Positions 8,578-18,093 are shown, numbered from the stretch's first letter. The stretch is DNA of 64,000 bases from an uncultured Celeribacter sp. (GCF_963675965.1 NZ_OY780935.1:1-64000), one strand, 5' to 3'. Program-made: numbers and translations. Notes: generated from the sequence alone by a model not told the origin.

Positions 8578-9375
8578 TTGAGTTTATATCCAACGGCTAT
8601 TTGCAATGAACACACAGATTTGGCTTTCGGGCTCGGGCCGGGGTATGGAAAACGAAGAAAACTTTTCCCCGATTTCGAAATGCCGCGGACGCCCGAGGAG
8701 ATTGCGGCGGGTTTTGATGCGGCAGAACAAACGAGCGTAAGTGCCAAATGCCTGTTTCGGCTTGGAACCGGAGCCTATGTGCCGCCCTCTGAGATGCCGA
8801 CAAAATTTTATCACTCGGCCAGACGCCGACATTTCGATGCCAAAATGCCTGCGGCCTTTGGGACGCCTTATCTTTTGTTCCAACCTTCGGCCATCGCGTT
8901 GATGCAGCAATTCGATCTTGGCAATGCCTATTTCTTGCCGGTGCAGCTCTATCAAAATGACCGGGAAACGCCGATCAATATGGATGTGGCGACGATTTGT
9001 ATTGGCAATACGAAAGAGACCGTGCGCCAAGATATGACGGAGCGTTTGAAAATAACGCGACGTGAAGGGGTGAAACGTTTGCCCGTGATGCCAGATGACG
9101 ATGTGATCGTAACGCGCGCGGATGCGGTGTCCGGTGTCGATCTCTGGTGCGATCCGAAGATTGTCAACGCCTGGTTCATGTCGGATCGCTTGGCACAGGC
9201 CCTGATCGCGGCAGGTCTCAAGGACGCCTTCGACTTGGTCCGCACGAAGACGGTGGAAGGTGTGCCCAGTCTGAGCGAAGAGGTCAGCGCGTCTCCCCGT
9301 CACAATCCAATTGCGGAACTTTTCCGCCGCCTGACACGTTCTTCTTCCAATGCATCGCGACGCCTGCGTCGCTGA
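8578..9375 (+). CDS. hypothetical protein with an Imm11-like C-terminal stretch
   Basis: No family is certain. The 265-residue frame begins at a TTG (8578) with no strong ribosome-binding site. A later ATG near 8680 (MPRTPEE) is an alternative start. Residues about 188-214 (VDLWCDP... then WFMSDRLAQALIAAGL) resemble the end of the Imm11/DUF1629 family, whose members include predicted immunity proteins next to toxins. No toxin partner is visible. It follows the lytic transglycosylase gene by 23 bp and precedes a secreted protein gene by 17 bp, so all three may be co-transcribed. A basic, serine-rich tail ends the protein. Confidence 0.6.
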   Translation: MSLYPTAICNEHTDLAFGLGPGYGKRRKLFPDFEMPRTPEEIAAGFDAAEQTSVSAKCLFRLGTGAYVPPSEMPTKFYHSARRRHFDAKMPAAFGTPYLLFQPSAIALMQQFDLGNAYFLPVQLYQNDRETPINMDVATICIGNTKETVRQDMTERLKITRREGVKRLPVMPDDDVIVTRADAVSGVDLWCDPKIVNAWFMSDRLAQALIAAGLKDAFDLVRTKTVEGVPSLSEEVSASPRHNPIAELFRRLTRSSSNASRRLRR

Positions 9376-9392
9376 TTGGAAAGGATACGATC

Positions 9393-9935
9393 ATGAAACT
9401 GACTGCGAAACGTACCGCTCTGTTGTCTCTGCTGGCCTCCGCATCTCTGGCCGCGACACCTCTGATGGCCGAACCGCTCGACATCTCCGAAGTCGAAGTT
9501 GTGACCGATCTGGAAGCGGTTGACGCCAATGCACTGGACCGCTGGCCCGAGATTGCGGCCGATCTGACGGTTGCGATCACCTCGGGTCTGGATGAGTTGA
9601 TGGAAGAAGACGGCCGCTACAGCGTGTCCGTCGATGTGACCGAGATTTCCAACGCCGGCGCGACCATGCTGGGCGAAGATGGCGAATTCAACCGGATCGA
9701 AGGTTGGGCCTATGTGAACGGTCCGGGCAGCGATATGCCGCTTGAGAAGCTTAAGATCGAATTGGAGGCCGAAGAGGGTGTGGCCCTCGTCCCTGCCGAT
9801 GTGACGATCAAGGCGCCGGAGCGCGAAAGCTTCTATGATGCTCTGGTTGCGGGCTTTGCCTATGAGGTCAGCAGCGACGTCAGCGAGCTGCAGACAGAAT
9901 GGCTGAAGCCGGATCAGGCCGAAGATAATTCGTAA
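9393..9935 (+). CDS. secreted acidic hypothetical protein
   Basis: The 180-residue product starts with a clear signal peptide (LLSLLASASLAATPLMA, cleavage near residue 26) and is strongly acidic afterwards. No domain was recognised. The ATG at 9393 has GGAAAGGA 8-15 bases upstream; an open frame further 5' overlaps the preceding gene and is not the start. It is closely spaced to the Imm11-like gene and followed by a strong terminator, so it is the last gene of that unit. Confidence 0.75.
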   Translation: MKLTAKRTALLSLLASASLAATPLMAEPLDISEVEVVTDLEAVDANALDRWPEIAADLTVAITSGLDELMEEDGRYSVSVDVTEISNAGATMLGEDGEFNRIEGWAYVNGPGSDMPLEKLKIELEAEEGVALVPADVTIKAPERESFYDALVAGFAYEVSSDVSELQTEWLKPDQAEDNS

Positions 9936-9978
9936 GAGATAATCCTGAACAGATCACCGTGATCCGGTGATCGGCGAC

Positions 9979-10005
9979 AAAAGCGGGGAGAAATCCCCGC
10001 TTTTT
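9979..10005 (+). terminator. rho-independent terminator
   Basis: AAAAGCGGGGA (9979-9989) pairs with TCCCCGCTTTT (9994-10004) around a four-base loop and runs into T residues. It ends the transcript of the secreted acidic protein and can also serve the convergent AraC-type gene. Confidence 0.88.
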
Positions 10006-10027
10006 GCGTTTGCGTGCTGTGGTTGTG

Positions 10028-10996
10028 TCAGGACGATTGCCGGAAGTCGCGCGGCGAATGGCCCGTGTGTTTGTGAAAGGCGCGGCTGAAATAGGCGGCG
10101 GAGTGAAACCCAAGCCGCTCGGCTATGTCTTTGATCGGCAGATCAGTTTCAGCCAGCAGGCGGCGGGCCTCGAAATGCGTGCGATCGGCAAGGAGCGCAG
10201 AGGCGGAGCGGCCGCAGGCGATATTGCAGGCGCGGGTCAGGTGGGTGGGGGTCACCCCCAGCTCCGCCGCGTAATGGGACACCGACTGGCCGCTGTGCAG
10301 CTCCTTTTCCACCAGCGCCGTGAAGGCGGCGGCGAGGCGACGCGAGGCATCCGGGGTCAGGTCATAATCCGGCATGATCCGGACCTGGCGTTCAAGCCAG
10401 AGCGAAATCATCCCCGCCTGAAGCGCCATGGCCCGGTCGCGGCCCGGCTGGTCCTGTTCGATTTCGCGCTGCAAAGCTTCAATCATGCCTGTGATCTGGT
10501 TTTGCTGCATCACATCGCGAAAGCGCATGTGCAAAGGGCTGTCGGGCAGGGCGAGTTCCGGCGTGTCCGGCAGATGCACGATATGGCCGATGACCTGTCC
10601 TACGGGTTCGTAACCGTACATGGTGCGGGTCGGCAGAAAGATCAGATTGTGCGGTCCAAAGCCGCGGGTGACACCGGTCACGGTGATCCGGCCCTGTCCC
10701 CTTGTGAACCACAGAAGCGTTGGCGTGCGATGACTGCGCATCGCTTCCGTGCGCCATTTGGTTTCGGCGGTGGTCGGCCCGGTGGTGCGCCCCAGCGGCA
10801 AGACACGGTAGGCCGGCGGCATCGGCAGCTCTGTGATCCGTACTGGTGCGCGGCGGCGCCGTTTGGGCGTGGGGGATGATGTCGTCACAGGCTGAAAACC
10901 TGCCGTCGCCGCGGGAGTATCTGGTGCGTTCAGCGGGGCGGTCAGCTCGCCCAAGGGTGGGGTTTTGAAAATTGTATGAGAAACGGACTTGGTCAT
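10028..10996 (-). CDS. AraC family transcriptional regulator
   Basis: The 322-residue protein ends in an AraC-type double helix-turn-helix (about residues 215-320), including SVSHYAAELGVTPTHLTRAC and the second-helix stretch IKDIAERLGFHSAAYFSRAF. The N-terminal half is an AraC-like cupin sensor with a Pro- and Arg-rich leader of about 60 residues. The start is uncertain: ATG at 10996 is used, but the frame is open to 11047 and neither has a good ribosome-binding site. The effector and targets cannot be told. It is flanked by convergent and unrelated genes. Confidence 0.85.
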   Translation of the reverse strand: MTKSVSHTIFKTPPLGELTAPLNAPDTPAATAGFQPVTTSSPTPKRRRRAPVRITELPMPPAYRVLPLGRTTGPTTAETKWRTEAMRSHRTPTLLWFTRGQGRITVTGVTRGFGPHNLIFLPTRTMYGYEPVGQVIGHIVHLPDTPELALPDSPLHMRFRDVMQQNQITGMIEALQREIEQDQPGRDRAMALQAGMISLWLERQVRIMPDYDLTPDASRRLAAAFTALVEKELHSGQSVSHYAAELGVTPTHLTRACNIACGRSASALLADRTHFEARRLLAETDLPIKDIAERLGFHSAAYFSRAFHKHTGHSPRDFRQSS

Positions 10997-11121
10997 CGTG
11001 GCGGCATCTGTTCGGTTTGTGCAAGTTGCCCTCAGCCTAAGCATCAAAGGGCGTCTGTCAAAAGAAAATCTTTTTAATTCAATGTGATATGTTTTATCAT
11101 TAAGGTTTCATCAACCATTTG

Positions 11122-12009
11122 CTATGGCAGCGATATCTTGTGGAAAGCCTTCATGCGGGCTCTAAACCATGTGCGTTGACGCTTGGCATATTGCCGTGTG
11201 GCGATGGTTGCGGCCTCTTTTGCCTCAGAAAGCGTCAGTTCGCCGCGCAAATAGGCGATCAATTCCGGTGCGCCGATGGCTTTGGCGGAAGGTGCGGAGG
11301 GGTCCCAATCGGCGAGATTGGCGTCGGCTTCCTCAATGGCGCCCTGATCCACCATCAGATCGAATCGCTTAGCGATGCGGTTGTTGAGCCAATTCGTGTC
11401 GGCTTCCAGAACGATCGGGGTGGTGTCGGCCAAAGGCAACAGCGGCGGCGGTGTGTCGGCCTGCCAGTTGGCCAATCCCCGGCCCGTGGCGCGCAGCACT
11501 TCCCAGGCGCGCTGCACCCGCATCGGGTTCAGCCGGTCGATTTTCGACGCTGTCTGCGGATCTTCGGCATCCAGTTCTGCCAGCAACCCCCTATGATCGC
11601 CATCTCTGGCGCGGCGGGCATCTGCCTCGGCGCGCAGGGCAGGTGGCGTGGGTGGGATTTCGACCAGACCTTCTGTCAGGGCGGTGAAATAGAGCCCCGT
11701 CCCGCCGACGATGATCGGGCGGTCAGGCCCCTGCACATAGGGTGTCACATCGCGGAGCCAGTGGCCGACGGAATAATCCGCATCTCCCGGCACATGCCCG
11801 TACAGAACATGGCGCGCGCGGGCGGTGTCTTCTGCTGGCGGACGCGCGGTTAGCACGCGCCAGTTGGCGAAGACCTGCAGAGCGTCGGCGTTGACGATGA
11901 TCCCGCCTTGGGTCTCAGCGATTTCCAGCGCCAGCGCGGATTTGCCGGAAGCGGTCGGGCCAGCGATCAGAACAGGCCGGTCGGCGGGAATGTCAAAAGG
12001 CAGGGTCAT
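11122..12009 (-). CDS. miaA: tRNA dimethylallyltransferase
   Basis: The 295-residue product transfers a dimethylallyl group to N6 of A37 in tRNAs that read UNN codons. The Walker-type loop GPTASGKS is at residues 17-24, followed by the family motifs NADALQVF, the GGTGLYF region and RNxxKR-type basic stretches near the C-terminus. The ATG at 12009 (MTLPFDIPADRPVLIAGPT) gives normal family length; the longer open frame upstream lacks homology. It is divergent from pyrH. Confidence 0.93.
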   Translation of the reverse strand: MTLPFDIPADRPVLIAGPTASGKSALALEIAETQGGIIVNADALQVFANWRVLTARPPAEDTARARHVLYGHVPGDADYSVGHWLRDVTPYVQGPDRPIIVGGTGLYFTALTEGLVEIPPTPPALRAEADARRARDGDHRGLLAELDAEDPQTASKIDRLNPMRVQRAWEVLRATGRGLANWQADTPPPLLPLADTTPIVLEADTNWLNNRIAKRFDLMVDQGAIEEADANLADWDPSAPSAKAIGAPELIAYLRGELTLSEAKEAATIATRQYAKRQRTWFRARMKAFHKISLP

Positions 12010-12143
12010 GCTGTCGCGGGTGGCATTGGCCGGCGCTTTTGTCCAGTAAAAAAAGCGCAAAAATTCCAAGACGCCGCATTGATCCTTTCCCGATTTTCGA
12101 CCATTTTGGCGGCCAATCATACATATTGAACCGGGGACATCGG

Positions 12144-12881
12144 ATGAGCAGCGCGGATACGGGAACAGCTTCCACGAAATACAAACGTGTGCTTTTGAAA
12201 ATCTCGGGCGAGGCGCTCATGGGGGATCAGGGATTTGGCCTGCATCCGCCGACGGTGGAACGCATCGCCCGCGAAGTGAAAACGGTGCATGACATGGGGG
12301 TTGAGATCTGCATGGTCATTGGCGGCGGCAACATCTTTCGCGGGCTTCAGGGCTCTGCACAGGGGATGGAGCGTACCACGGCCGATTACATGGGGATGCT
12401 GGCCACGGTCATGAACGCACTTGGCATGCAGGCCGCGCTTGAAGGGCTGGGCATCCATACACGGGTGATTTCGGCGATCACCATGAACGAGGTGGCCGAA
12501 CCCTATATTCGTCGCCGCGCAGTGCGTCACCTTGAGAAAAAGCGCGTTTGTATTTTTGCGGCAGGCACCGGCAACCCCTATTTCACCACCGACACGGCGG
12601 CCACGCTGCGCGCCAGCGAAATGGCCTGCGAAGCGATCTTCATGGGCAAGAATGGTGTGGACGGGGTGTATGACAAAGATCCGCAGCAGCATGCCGATGC
12701 CAAACGCTATGACCACGTCACTTATGATGAGGTTCTGTCCAAGCATCTCAAGGTTATGGATGCTTCTGCCATTGCGCTGGCACGGGACAACCATATGCCT
12801 TTGATCGTCTTCCCGCTGGATGAACCGGGCGGCTTCCGTGGCATCCTGGCCGGTCAAGGCACCTATACATTGGTGAACTGA
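12144..12881 (+). CDS. pyrH: UMP kinase
   Basis: The 245-residue product phosphorylates UMP to UDP in pyrimidine nucleotide synthesis. It belongs to the amino-acid-kinase fold, with the start-side motif LLKISGEALMG, the glycine-rich VIGGGNIFRG and the late motif TGNPYFTTDTAA. The ATG at 12144 has GGGGACATCGG just upstream. It opens the conserved block pyrH-frr-uppS-cdsA-dxr-rseP-bamA that links translation recycling to envelope synthesis. Confidence 0.96.
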   Translation: MSSADTGTASTKYKRVLLKISGEALMGDQGFGLHPPTVERIAREVKTVHDMGVEICMVIGGGNIFRGLQGSAQGMERTTADYMGMLATVMNALGMQAALEGLGIHTRVISAITMNEVAEPYIRRRAVRHLEKKRVCIFAAGTGNPYFTTDTAATLRASEMACEAIFMGKNGVDGVYDKDPQQHADAKRYDHVTYDEVLSKHLKVMDASAIALARDNHMPLIVFPLDEPGGFRGILAGQGTYTLVN

Positions 12882-12955
12882 TGCGGCTATAAGCGGCGCG
12901 ACGCTCCCGGTGCTCTCTGGCGCCGGGGACAGAAGAGATAAGAAGGGGATCACCC

Positions 12956-13519
12956 ATGTCTGACGAATTCGAACTCGACACCGACGACCTGTCCAAGCGC
13001 ATGGACGGCGCCTTGTCCAACCTGCGCACGGAATTCGCCTCACTGCGGACCGGACGGGCGTCCGGCTCCATGCTGGAACCGGTGATGGTCGAGGCCTATG
13101 GCCAGATGACGCCGATCAACCAGGTGGGGACGGTGAACGTGCCCGAACCGCGGATGGTCACGATCAACGTCTGGGATAAAGGTCTGGTCAACAAAGTCGA
13201 AAAAGCGATCCGCGAAAGCGGTCTGGGCATCAACCCGCAGCTCAACGGCACGATCATCATGCTGCCGATCCCTGAGCTGAACGAGGAACGTCGTCGCGAA
13301 CTGACCAAAGTGGCCGGTCAATATGCCGAACACGCCCGTGTCGCCGTGCGCAACGTGCGCCGGGACGGCATGGAACAGGTCAAAAAGGCCAAGGCCGATG
13401 GCATCTCCGAAGACGACCAGAAATACTGGGAAAGCGAAGTCCAGGATCTGACCGACAGCCATATCAAGAAGATCGACGAAATGCTTGAGCACAAGCAGGA
13501 AGAGATCATGCAGGTGTAA
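12956..13519 (+). CDS. frr: ribosome recycling factor
   Basis: The 187-residue product releases ribosomal subunits from mRNA after termination, together with EF-G. Its length and the typical stretches LRTGRASGSMLEPV, the NPQLNGTIIMLPIPELNEERR region and the C-terminal helix ending in HKQEEIMQV are characteristic. AGAAGGGGA precedes the ATG. It lies 74 bp downstream of pyrH, the usual neighbour. Confidence 0.97.
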   Translation: MSDEFELDTDDLSKRMDGALSNLRTEFASLRTGRASGSMLEPVMVEAYGQMTPINQVGTVNVPEPRMVTINVWDKGLVNKVEKAIRESGLGINPQLNGTIIMLPIPELNEERRRELTKVAGQYAEHARVAVRNVRRDGMEQVKKAKADGISEDDQKYWESEVQDLTDSHIKKIDEMLEHKQEEIMQV

Positions 13520-13530
13520 GCCTGCGCTTT

Positions 13531-13561
13531 GGGCGGCACCGGCCGGATCGGCTGGCCGCCC
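13531..13561 (+). terminator. GC-rich stem-loop after frr
   Basis: GGGCGGC (13531-13537) pairs with GCCGCCC (13555-13561), with further GC pairing inside the loop, and GGAGATTTTC follows. It may be a weak terminator or an mRNA-stability hairpin between frr and uppS. Confidence 0.45.
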
Positions 13562-13690
13562 GGAGATTTTCAGGGAGGCGCCGCGTTCAGAACCACCGTC
13601 ATGAGTTGGCCGTGGTTTCAAGACGGCCCGCTTCGGTGTATGACGTGGGAAGCGGCGAATTTGAACGCCGCATCCAGATTGAGAGGCACG

Positions 13691-14407
13691 ATGCCTGACA
13701 CCGTTCAGGGTCCCAAACATGTCGCCGTCATCATGGATGGCAATGGCCGCTGGGCGCAGGCCCGTGGCAAGCCGCGCCTGTTCGGGCATCACGCCGGGGC
13801 GAAACGCGTGCGCGAAATCGTGCGTGCCTGTCCCGAACTCGGTGTCAAATATCTGACGATTTTTGCGTTCTCCACGGAAAACTGGAAACGCACACAGACC
13901 GAGGTCTCCGGCCTGATGTCGTTGTTTCGCCGCTACATTCAGAATGAACTGCGGGTGCTGGTCAGCGAAGGGGTGCGGGTGCGCTTTATTGGCGACCGGC
14001 TGCGGCTGGACCGCAAGCTTGTGGATCTGATGGATGGGCTGGAAGAGGCCACCAAGGACAACGATCTGGTGAATCTGACCATCGCGATCAATTACGGTGG
14101 GCGTGACGAGGTAGCTCGGGCGGTCAAGGCACTGGCCTGCGACGCGAAAAACGGCAAGCTCGATCCCGAAAGTGTCGATGAGACCACCTTGACCCGCTAT
14201 CTCGACACGCGGGTGCTGCCCGATCCCGATCTGGTGATCCGCACTTCGGGAGAGGCGCGAGTGTCCAATTTCCTGCTCTGGCAGGCGGCCTATTCCGAAT
14301 ATGAATTCATCGATACGCTTTGGCCCGATTTTACGGCGACGATCTTTGCTGAGTGTATTGATCGCTTTGCCGGTCGGGACCGCCGGTTTGGCGGGGTTAA
14401 GGCGTGA
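13691..14407 (+). CDS. uppS: isoprenyl transferase (undecaprenyl diphosphate synthase)
   Basis: The 238-residue product makes the C55 lipid carrier for cell-wall and O-antigen synthesis. The cis-prenyltransferase motif VIMDGNGRWA (catalytic Asp at residue 16) is followed by FGHHAGAKRV, the FAFSTENWKR stretch and the late RTSGEARVSNFLLWQ motif. The ATG at 13691 has GAGAGG upstream; the frame open to 13529 has no homology. The stop overlaps the GTG start of cdsA by 4 bp (GTGA). Confidence 0.95.
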   Translation: MPDTVQGPKHVAVIMDGNGRWAQARGKPRLFGHHAGAKRVREIVRACPELGVKYLTIFAFSTENWKRTQTEVSGLMSLFRRYIQNELRVLVSEGVRVRFIGDRLRLDRKLVDLMDGLEEATKDNDLVNLTIAINYGGRDEVARAVKALACDAKNGKLDPESVDETTLTRYLDTRVLPDPDLVIRTSGEARVSNFLLWQAAYSEYEFIDTLWPDFTATIFAECIDRFAGRDRRFGGVKA

Positions 14408-15114
14408 GCGCGCCGCTTCCCGATCCAGAGATCGCGCCGAAGAAAAGCAAATGGCGCGACCTGCTGCCCCGCGTGCTTTCCGCTGTGGTTCTGATTGCGC
14501 TTGGGCTGGGCGCGGTTCTGTCGGGACATGCCGCTTTTCGCGGTCTGGTTGTGGTCGCCGGTTTGATCGGCGTCTGGGAACTCTCGAACATGTACCGGCT
14601 TAAAAAGGCGGCCTTCGGGTTCAATGCCGGCGATGCTCTTGCACTGTTGGGTTATGGGGGGATGCTGCTCTTGGGCTGTCTGGGCCTGCTGAAACTCTCC
14701 GCCGAAGGCGGGCGGGTGGTTCTGATCTACGCCATCGCGCTGGTGGTGGTGACCGACACGCTTGGTTATCTGGTCGGCAAAACATTGGGCGGGCCGAAAT
14801 TCTGGCCCCGGATCAGTCCCAAGAAAACCTGGTCAGGCGTGCTTGGCGGTTGGATCGGCGTCGGCTTTCTGGCGCATTGGTATCATCATCTGATGCCCGA
14901 CGGCTTCGTGCGCCTGTGGTTTCTCGTGACGGCGTCGATTGCTCTGGCCTTTGCCTCCCAGTTGGGGGATATCTTGGAAAGTGCGCTCAAGCGCCGGATG
15001 GGGGTCAAAGACAGCTCCAACATCATTCCGGGGCACGGCGGCGTGCTGGACCGGTTTGATGCGCTGCTGGCGCTGGGCGCGCTCTACTATCTGCTGGCCC
15101 TGATCTTCAGTTAA
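14404..15114 (+). CDS. cdsA: phosphatidate cytidylyltransferase
   Basis: The 236-residue membrane protein makes CDP-diacylglycerol for phospholipid synthesis. It has several hydrophobic segments and carries the family signature near its C-terminus: LKRRMGVKDSS followed by PGHGGVLDRFD. The GTG start at 14404 overlaps the uppS stop and gives normal family length. It is coupled to uppS and followed by dxr after 24 bp. Confidence 0.94.
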   Translation: MSAPLPDPEIAPKKSKWRDLLPRVLSAVVLIALGLGAVLSGHAAFRGLVVVAGLIGVWELSNMYRLKKAAFGFNAGDALALLGYGGMLLLGCLGLLKLSAEGGRVVLIYAIALVVVTDTLGYLVGKTLGGPKFWPRISPKKTWSGVLGGWIGVGFLAHWYHHLMPDGFVRLWFLVTASIALAFASQLGDILESALKRRMGVKDSSNIIPGHGGVLDRFDALLALGALYYLLALIFS

Positions 15115-15138
15115 ACAGGCATATTCAAGGCATCTGTC

Positions 15139-16311
15139 ATGCGACGCATTTCCATCTTTGGGGCAACCGGGTCCATTGGACAATCCACGATCGATCTCAT
15201 TCGGCGGGACCGCGAGCGCTACAAGTTGGTGGCCCTGACGGGCGGGCGCAATATCGACCGGCTGGCACAAGACGCGCGCGATCTGGGGGCTGAGGTCGCT
15301 GTGACCGCCCATGACGAGTTGTTGCCGGATCTGAAGGTGGCCCTGTCAGGCAGCGGCGTGCAGGCCACGGCTGGGCGTCATGCGCTGTTGGAAGCGGCAG
15401 AACGCGAGGCTGATTGGATCATGTCTGCGATTGTCGGTTCTGCCGGGCTGGCGCCGGGGCTGCATGCGCTCAAACATGGCACCACCTTGGCGCTAGCCAA
15501 TAAGGAAAGCCTTGTGACCGCCGGGCCATTGCTGCTGAGTTCGGCGCAAAGCCATGGTGCGCGGGTCTTGCCAGTCGACAGCGAGCATTCTGCTGTGTTT
15601 CAGGCGCTTGTCGGCGAAGACCACTCCGAGGTTGAGCGGGTCATCATCACGGCCTCTGGCGGCCCGTTTCGCGACTGGAGTCTGGATCAAATCAAAGGTG
15701 CGACGCTGGCACAGGCCAGTACGCATCCGTCCTGGGACATGGGGCAACGGATTACGATCGACAGTGCGTCTATGTTTAACAAGGCGATGGAAGTTATTGA
15801 GACAAAGGAATACTTTGGATTTTCGCCTGAGCAGATCGAGGTTCTGGTTCACCCTGGATCTTATGTGCATGCGCTGGTGGGGTTTCGCGATGGGGCGTTG
15901 ATGGCGCATCTGGGCGCGCCGGATATGCGCCATGCCATCGGCTATGCGCTGCATTGGCCGGAGCGCCGCGATCTGCCGGTGGAACGGTTAGATCTGGCGC
16001 GCGTCGGCCAGTTGCGTTTCGAGGCGCCCGATCCGTTGCGTTTCCCGGCCTTGCGGCTGGCGCAAGAGGTGATGGAGATCGGCGGGCTGGCCGGGGCGGT
16101 GTTCAACGCGGCGAAAGAGGCCGCTCTGGATCTGTTCATTGCCGAGCGCATAGGATTTCTCGATATGGCGCAGCACGTCGAGCGGGTGCTCAACGAGATG
16201 TCAGCGGGCGTGAGCCTGCGCGTCAACGCGTTGAGCTTGGAGAATGTGCTGGAAGCCGATACAGAGGCACGGGCGCGCGTGTTCGCGCATCACGGCACGA
16301 TTGCAGGATGA
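15139..16311 (+). CDS. dxr: 1-deoxy-D-xylulose-5-phosphate reductoisomerase
   Basis: The 390-residue product catalyses the first committed step of the MEP isoprenoid pathway, making MEP with NADPH. The N-terminal nucleotide-binding stretch FGATGSIGQSTIDL, the ALANKESLV motif, the metal-site PVDSEHSAVFQ and the flexible-loop region ITASGGPFRDW are all present. It supplies precursors for UppS encoded just upstream. Confidence 0.96.
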   Translation: MRRISIFGATGSIGQSTIDLIRRDRERYKLVALTGGRNIDRLAQDARDLGAEVAVTAHDELLPDLKVALSGSGVQATAGRHALLEAAEREADWIMSAIVGSAGLAPGLHALKHGTTLALANKESLVTAGPLLLSSAQSHGARVLPVDSEHSAVFQALVGEDHSEVERVIITASGGPFRDWSLDQIKGATLAQASTHPSWDMGQRITIDSASMFNKAMEVIETKEYFGFSPEQIEVLVHPGSYVHALVGFRDGALMAHLGAPDMRHAIGYALHWPERRDLPVERLDLARVGQLRFEAPDPLRFPALRLAQEVMEIGGLAGAVFNAAKEAALDLFIAERIGFLDMAQHVERVLNEMSAGVSLRVNALSLENVLEADTEARARVFAHHGTIAG

Positions 16312-16330
16312 CGAAAAGGACGCAGGGCGT

Positions 16331-17677
16331 ATGGATTTGAGCAGCCTTTTGAACAGCTTGGGTGGCACAGCTTACACGCTTGTGGTCTTTGTCGTGGCGC
16401 TGTCGGTTATTGTGACCGTGCATGAATACGGCCATTACATCGTCGGGCGCTGGAGCGGGATCAAAGCCGAGGTGTTTTCTATCGGCTTTGGCAAGGCGTT
16501 GTGGTCGCGGGTCGATAAACGGGGCACCCGCTGGCAGATCGCGGCCTTGCCCTTTGGAGGCTATGTGAAATTCGCAGGCGACGCCAATGCCGCCTCGGCG
16601 CCGGATCCGCATGCGGTGGACGGGCTGTCACCGGAAGAGGCGCGCCACACGATGCCCGGGGCGCCGCTCTGGGCGCGGGCAGCCACTGTGGCGGCCGGTC
16701 CTGTGTTCAATTTCATCTTTTCTTTCATCATCTTCACGGGCTTTATTCTGGCAACGGGTCAGGTTGGCGAAAAGCTGACGGTCGACACGGTGCGGGATAT
16801 GCCGATGCAGACCGGCCTGCAGTCGGGCGATGAAATCCTGGCCATCGACGGTCAGCCTGTGCCTGCGATGGAGCAGTTCTATGATTTCCTCGATGCGCTG
16901 CCACAGGATGCGCGGATGGGTTATACCGTGCGGCGCGATGGGCAGGAGGTTACGGTCGAAGGCCCGCATCCGCAGCCGGTTGTAATTGCCGGGATTTCGC
17001 CGAAATCCGCCGCGGGCGATGCCGGACTGAAGGTCAACGATGTGATCACCGCGGTGAATGGCGAGGTTGTGAACACCTTTCGGGAATTGCAGACCTATGT
17101 GACCAGTCATGACGGGGCGGCGATGGATCTGACGATCTGGCGTCCGACAGCGTCCGGGGGCGAAACGTTTGAGACCACCCTTGAGCCACGCCGTCGCGAC
17201 TTGCCTTCGGCAGAGGGCGGCTTTGAAACCCGTTGGCTGATTGGGATCACCGGCGGGATGCTTTTCACGCCGGGGACCGAACCGGTCGGCCTGTGGGAGG
17301 CCGCGCAGTATGGCGTTCAAAGCGTCTGGGGCATCGTCTCCATGTCGGTGTCCGGCATGTACAATATGATCATCGGGACAATTTCTGCCTGCAATCTATC
17401 CGGTCCGGTCGGGATTGCCGAAACAGCTTCGACCATGGCGTCGCAGGGGACGTCGTCCTTCATCTGGTTCATTGCGATGCTCTCGACAGCCATCGGGATG
17501 CTGAACCTGTTCCCGGTGCCGGTGCTCGATGGCGGGCATCTGGTGTTCTACGCTTATGAGGCGGTGCGCGGAAAGCCGCTGCCGGATCGGGCGGTCGGGG
17601 TCATGATGACGGTTGGATTGGTTCTGATCATGTCGCTGATGGTCTTGGGGCTGACGGCGGATCTGTTCTGCGTCTGA
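16331..17677 (+). CDS. rseP: site-2 zinc metalloprotease RseP
   Basis: The 448-residue inner-membrane protease performs regulated intramembrane proteolysis and clears signal-peptide remnants. The zinc motif HEYGH lies at residues 31-35 inside the first membrane segment, two PDZ-like regions follow (about 125-290), and the second active-site motif LDGGH lies at 399-403. The ATG at 16331 is chosen because the protein then starts at the first membrane helix as in the family; the longer open frame overlaps dxr. It sits between dxr and bamA as is usual. Confidence 0.95.
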   Translation: MDLSSLLNSLGGTAYTLVVFVVALSVIVTVHEYGHYIVGRWSGIKAEVFSIGFGKALWSRVDKRGTRWQIAALPFGGYVKFAGDANAASAPDPHAVDGLSPEEARHTMPGAPLWARAATVAAGPVFNFIFSFIIFTGFILATGQVGEKLTVDTVRDMPMQTGLQSGDEILAIDGQPVPAMEQFYDFLDALPQDARMGYTVRRDGQEVTVEGPHPQPVVIAGISPKSAAGDAGLKVNDVITAVNGEVVNTFRELQTYVTSHDGAAMDLTIWRPTASGGETFETTLEPRRRDLPSAEGGFETRWLIGITGGMLFTPGTEPVGLWEAAQYGVQSVWGIVSMSVSGMYNMIIGTISACNLSGPVGIAETASTMASQGTSSFIWFIAMLSTAIGMLNLFPVPVLDGGHLVFYAYEAVRGKPLPDRAVGVMMTVGLVLIMSLMVLGLTADLFCV

Positions 17678-17795
17678 TCACGGAACCGGCATCGCGACCT
17701 AATCTTGCCACATTGCCGGGATACCCTTGTCTTTGACAGGGATTGAGGGCCCGGGAGATCGTTTCGGGGATCACTGTGTTGAGGTGCAGAATACC

Positions 17796-17939
17796 ATGAG
17801 CGCAACCATGACAGCCATTCGCGAAAGCTATCGCTGCCTGACCTTGCTGGCGGACCTGAACTGGGACCGTCTTCTTTACCTTGCGACCCTTTCGGTCGCG
17901 CTCGCAGTAGGCGCACTGGTGGGCGAGCTTTTCGTCTGA
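17796..17939 (+). CDS. small membrane protein between rseP and bamA (47 aa)
   Basis: A 47-codon frame starts at an ATG with GAGG about ten bases upstream. It has a polar N-terminus (TAIRESYRCLTLLADLNWD) and one hydrophobic C-terminal segment with LYLATLSVALAVGALVGELF. No family was recognised. Its place inside the rseP-bamA interval suggests an envelope role, but that is inference from position only. The frame is open upstream to 17727 without a ribosome-binding site. Confidence 0.55.
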   Translation: MSATMTAIRESYRCLTLLADLNWDRLLYLATLSVALAVGALVGELFV

Positions 17940-18093
17940 GATTTCGCGTCTTTTCTCATAGTTTCATGTTGCCATGCGGGGCGGAGAGGCAACGGTCGCA
18001 GATTTGCGCCGCATCCCGGCTCATGTCTTTTGACAAGGCGTCTCAATCCCGGTACTCACCTTAGGAACATCGGGGAATATTGAGAAAGCTGTC

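Noticed and set aside
10004..10879. 291-codon plus-strand frame opposite the AraC gene
   Set aside because: The minus strand has a clear AraC helix-turn-helix; the opposite product is low-complexity Gly/Arg-rich.
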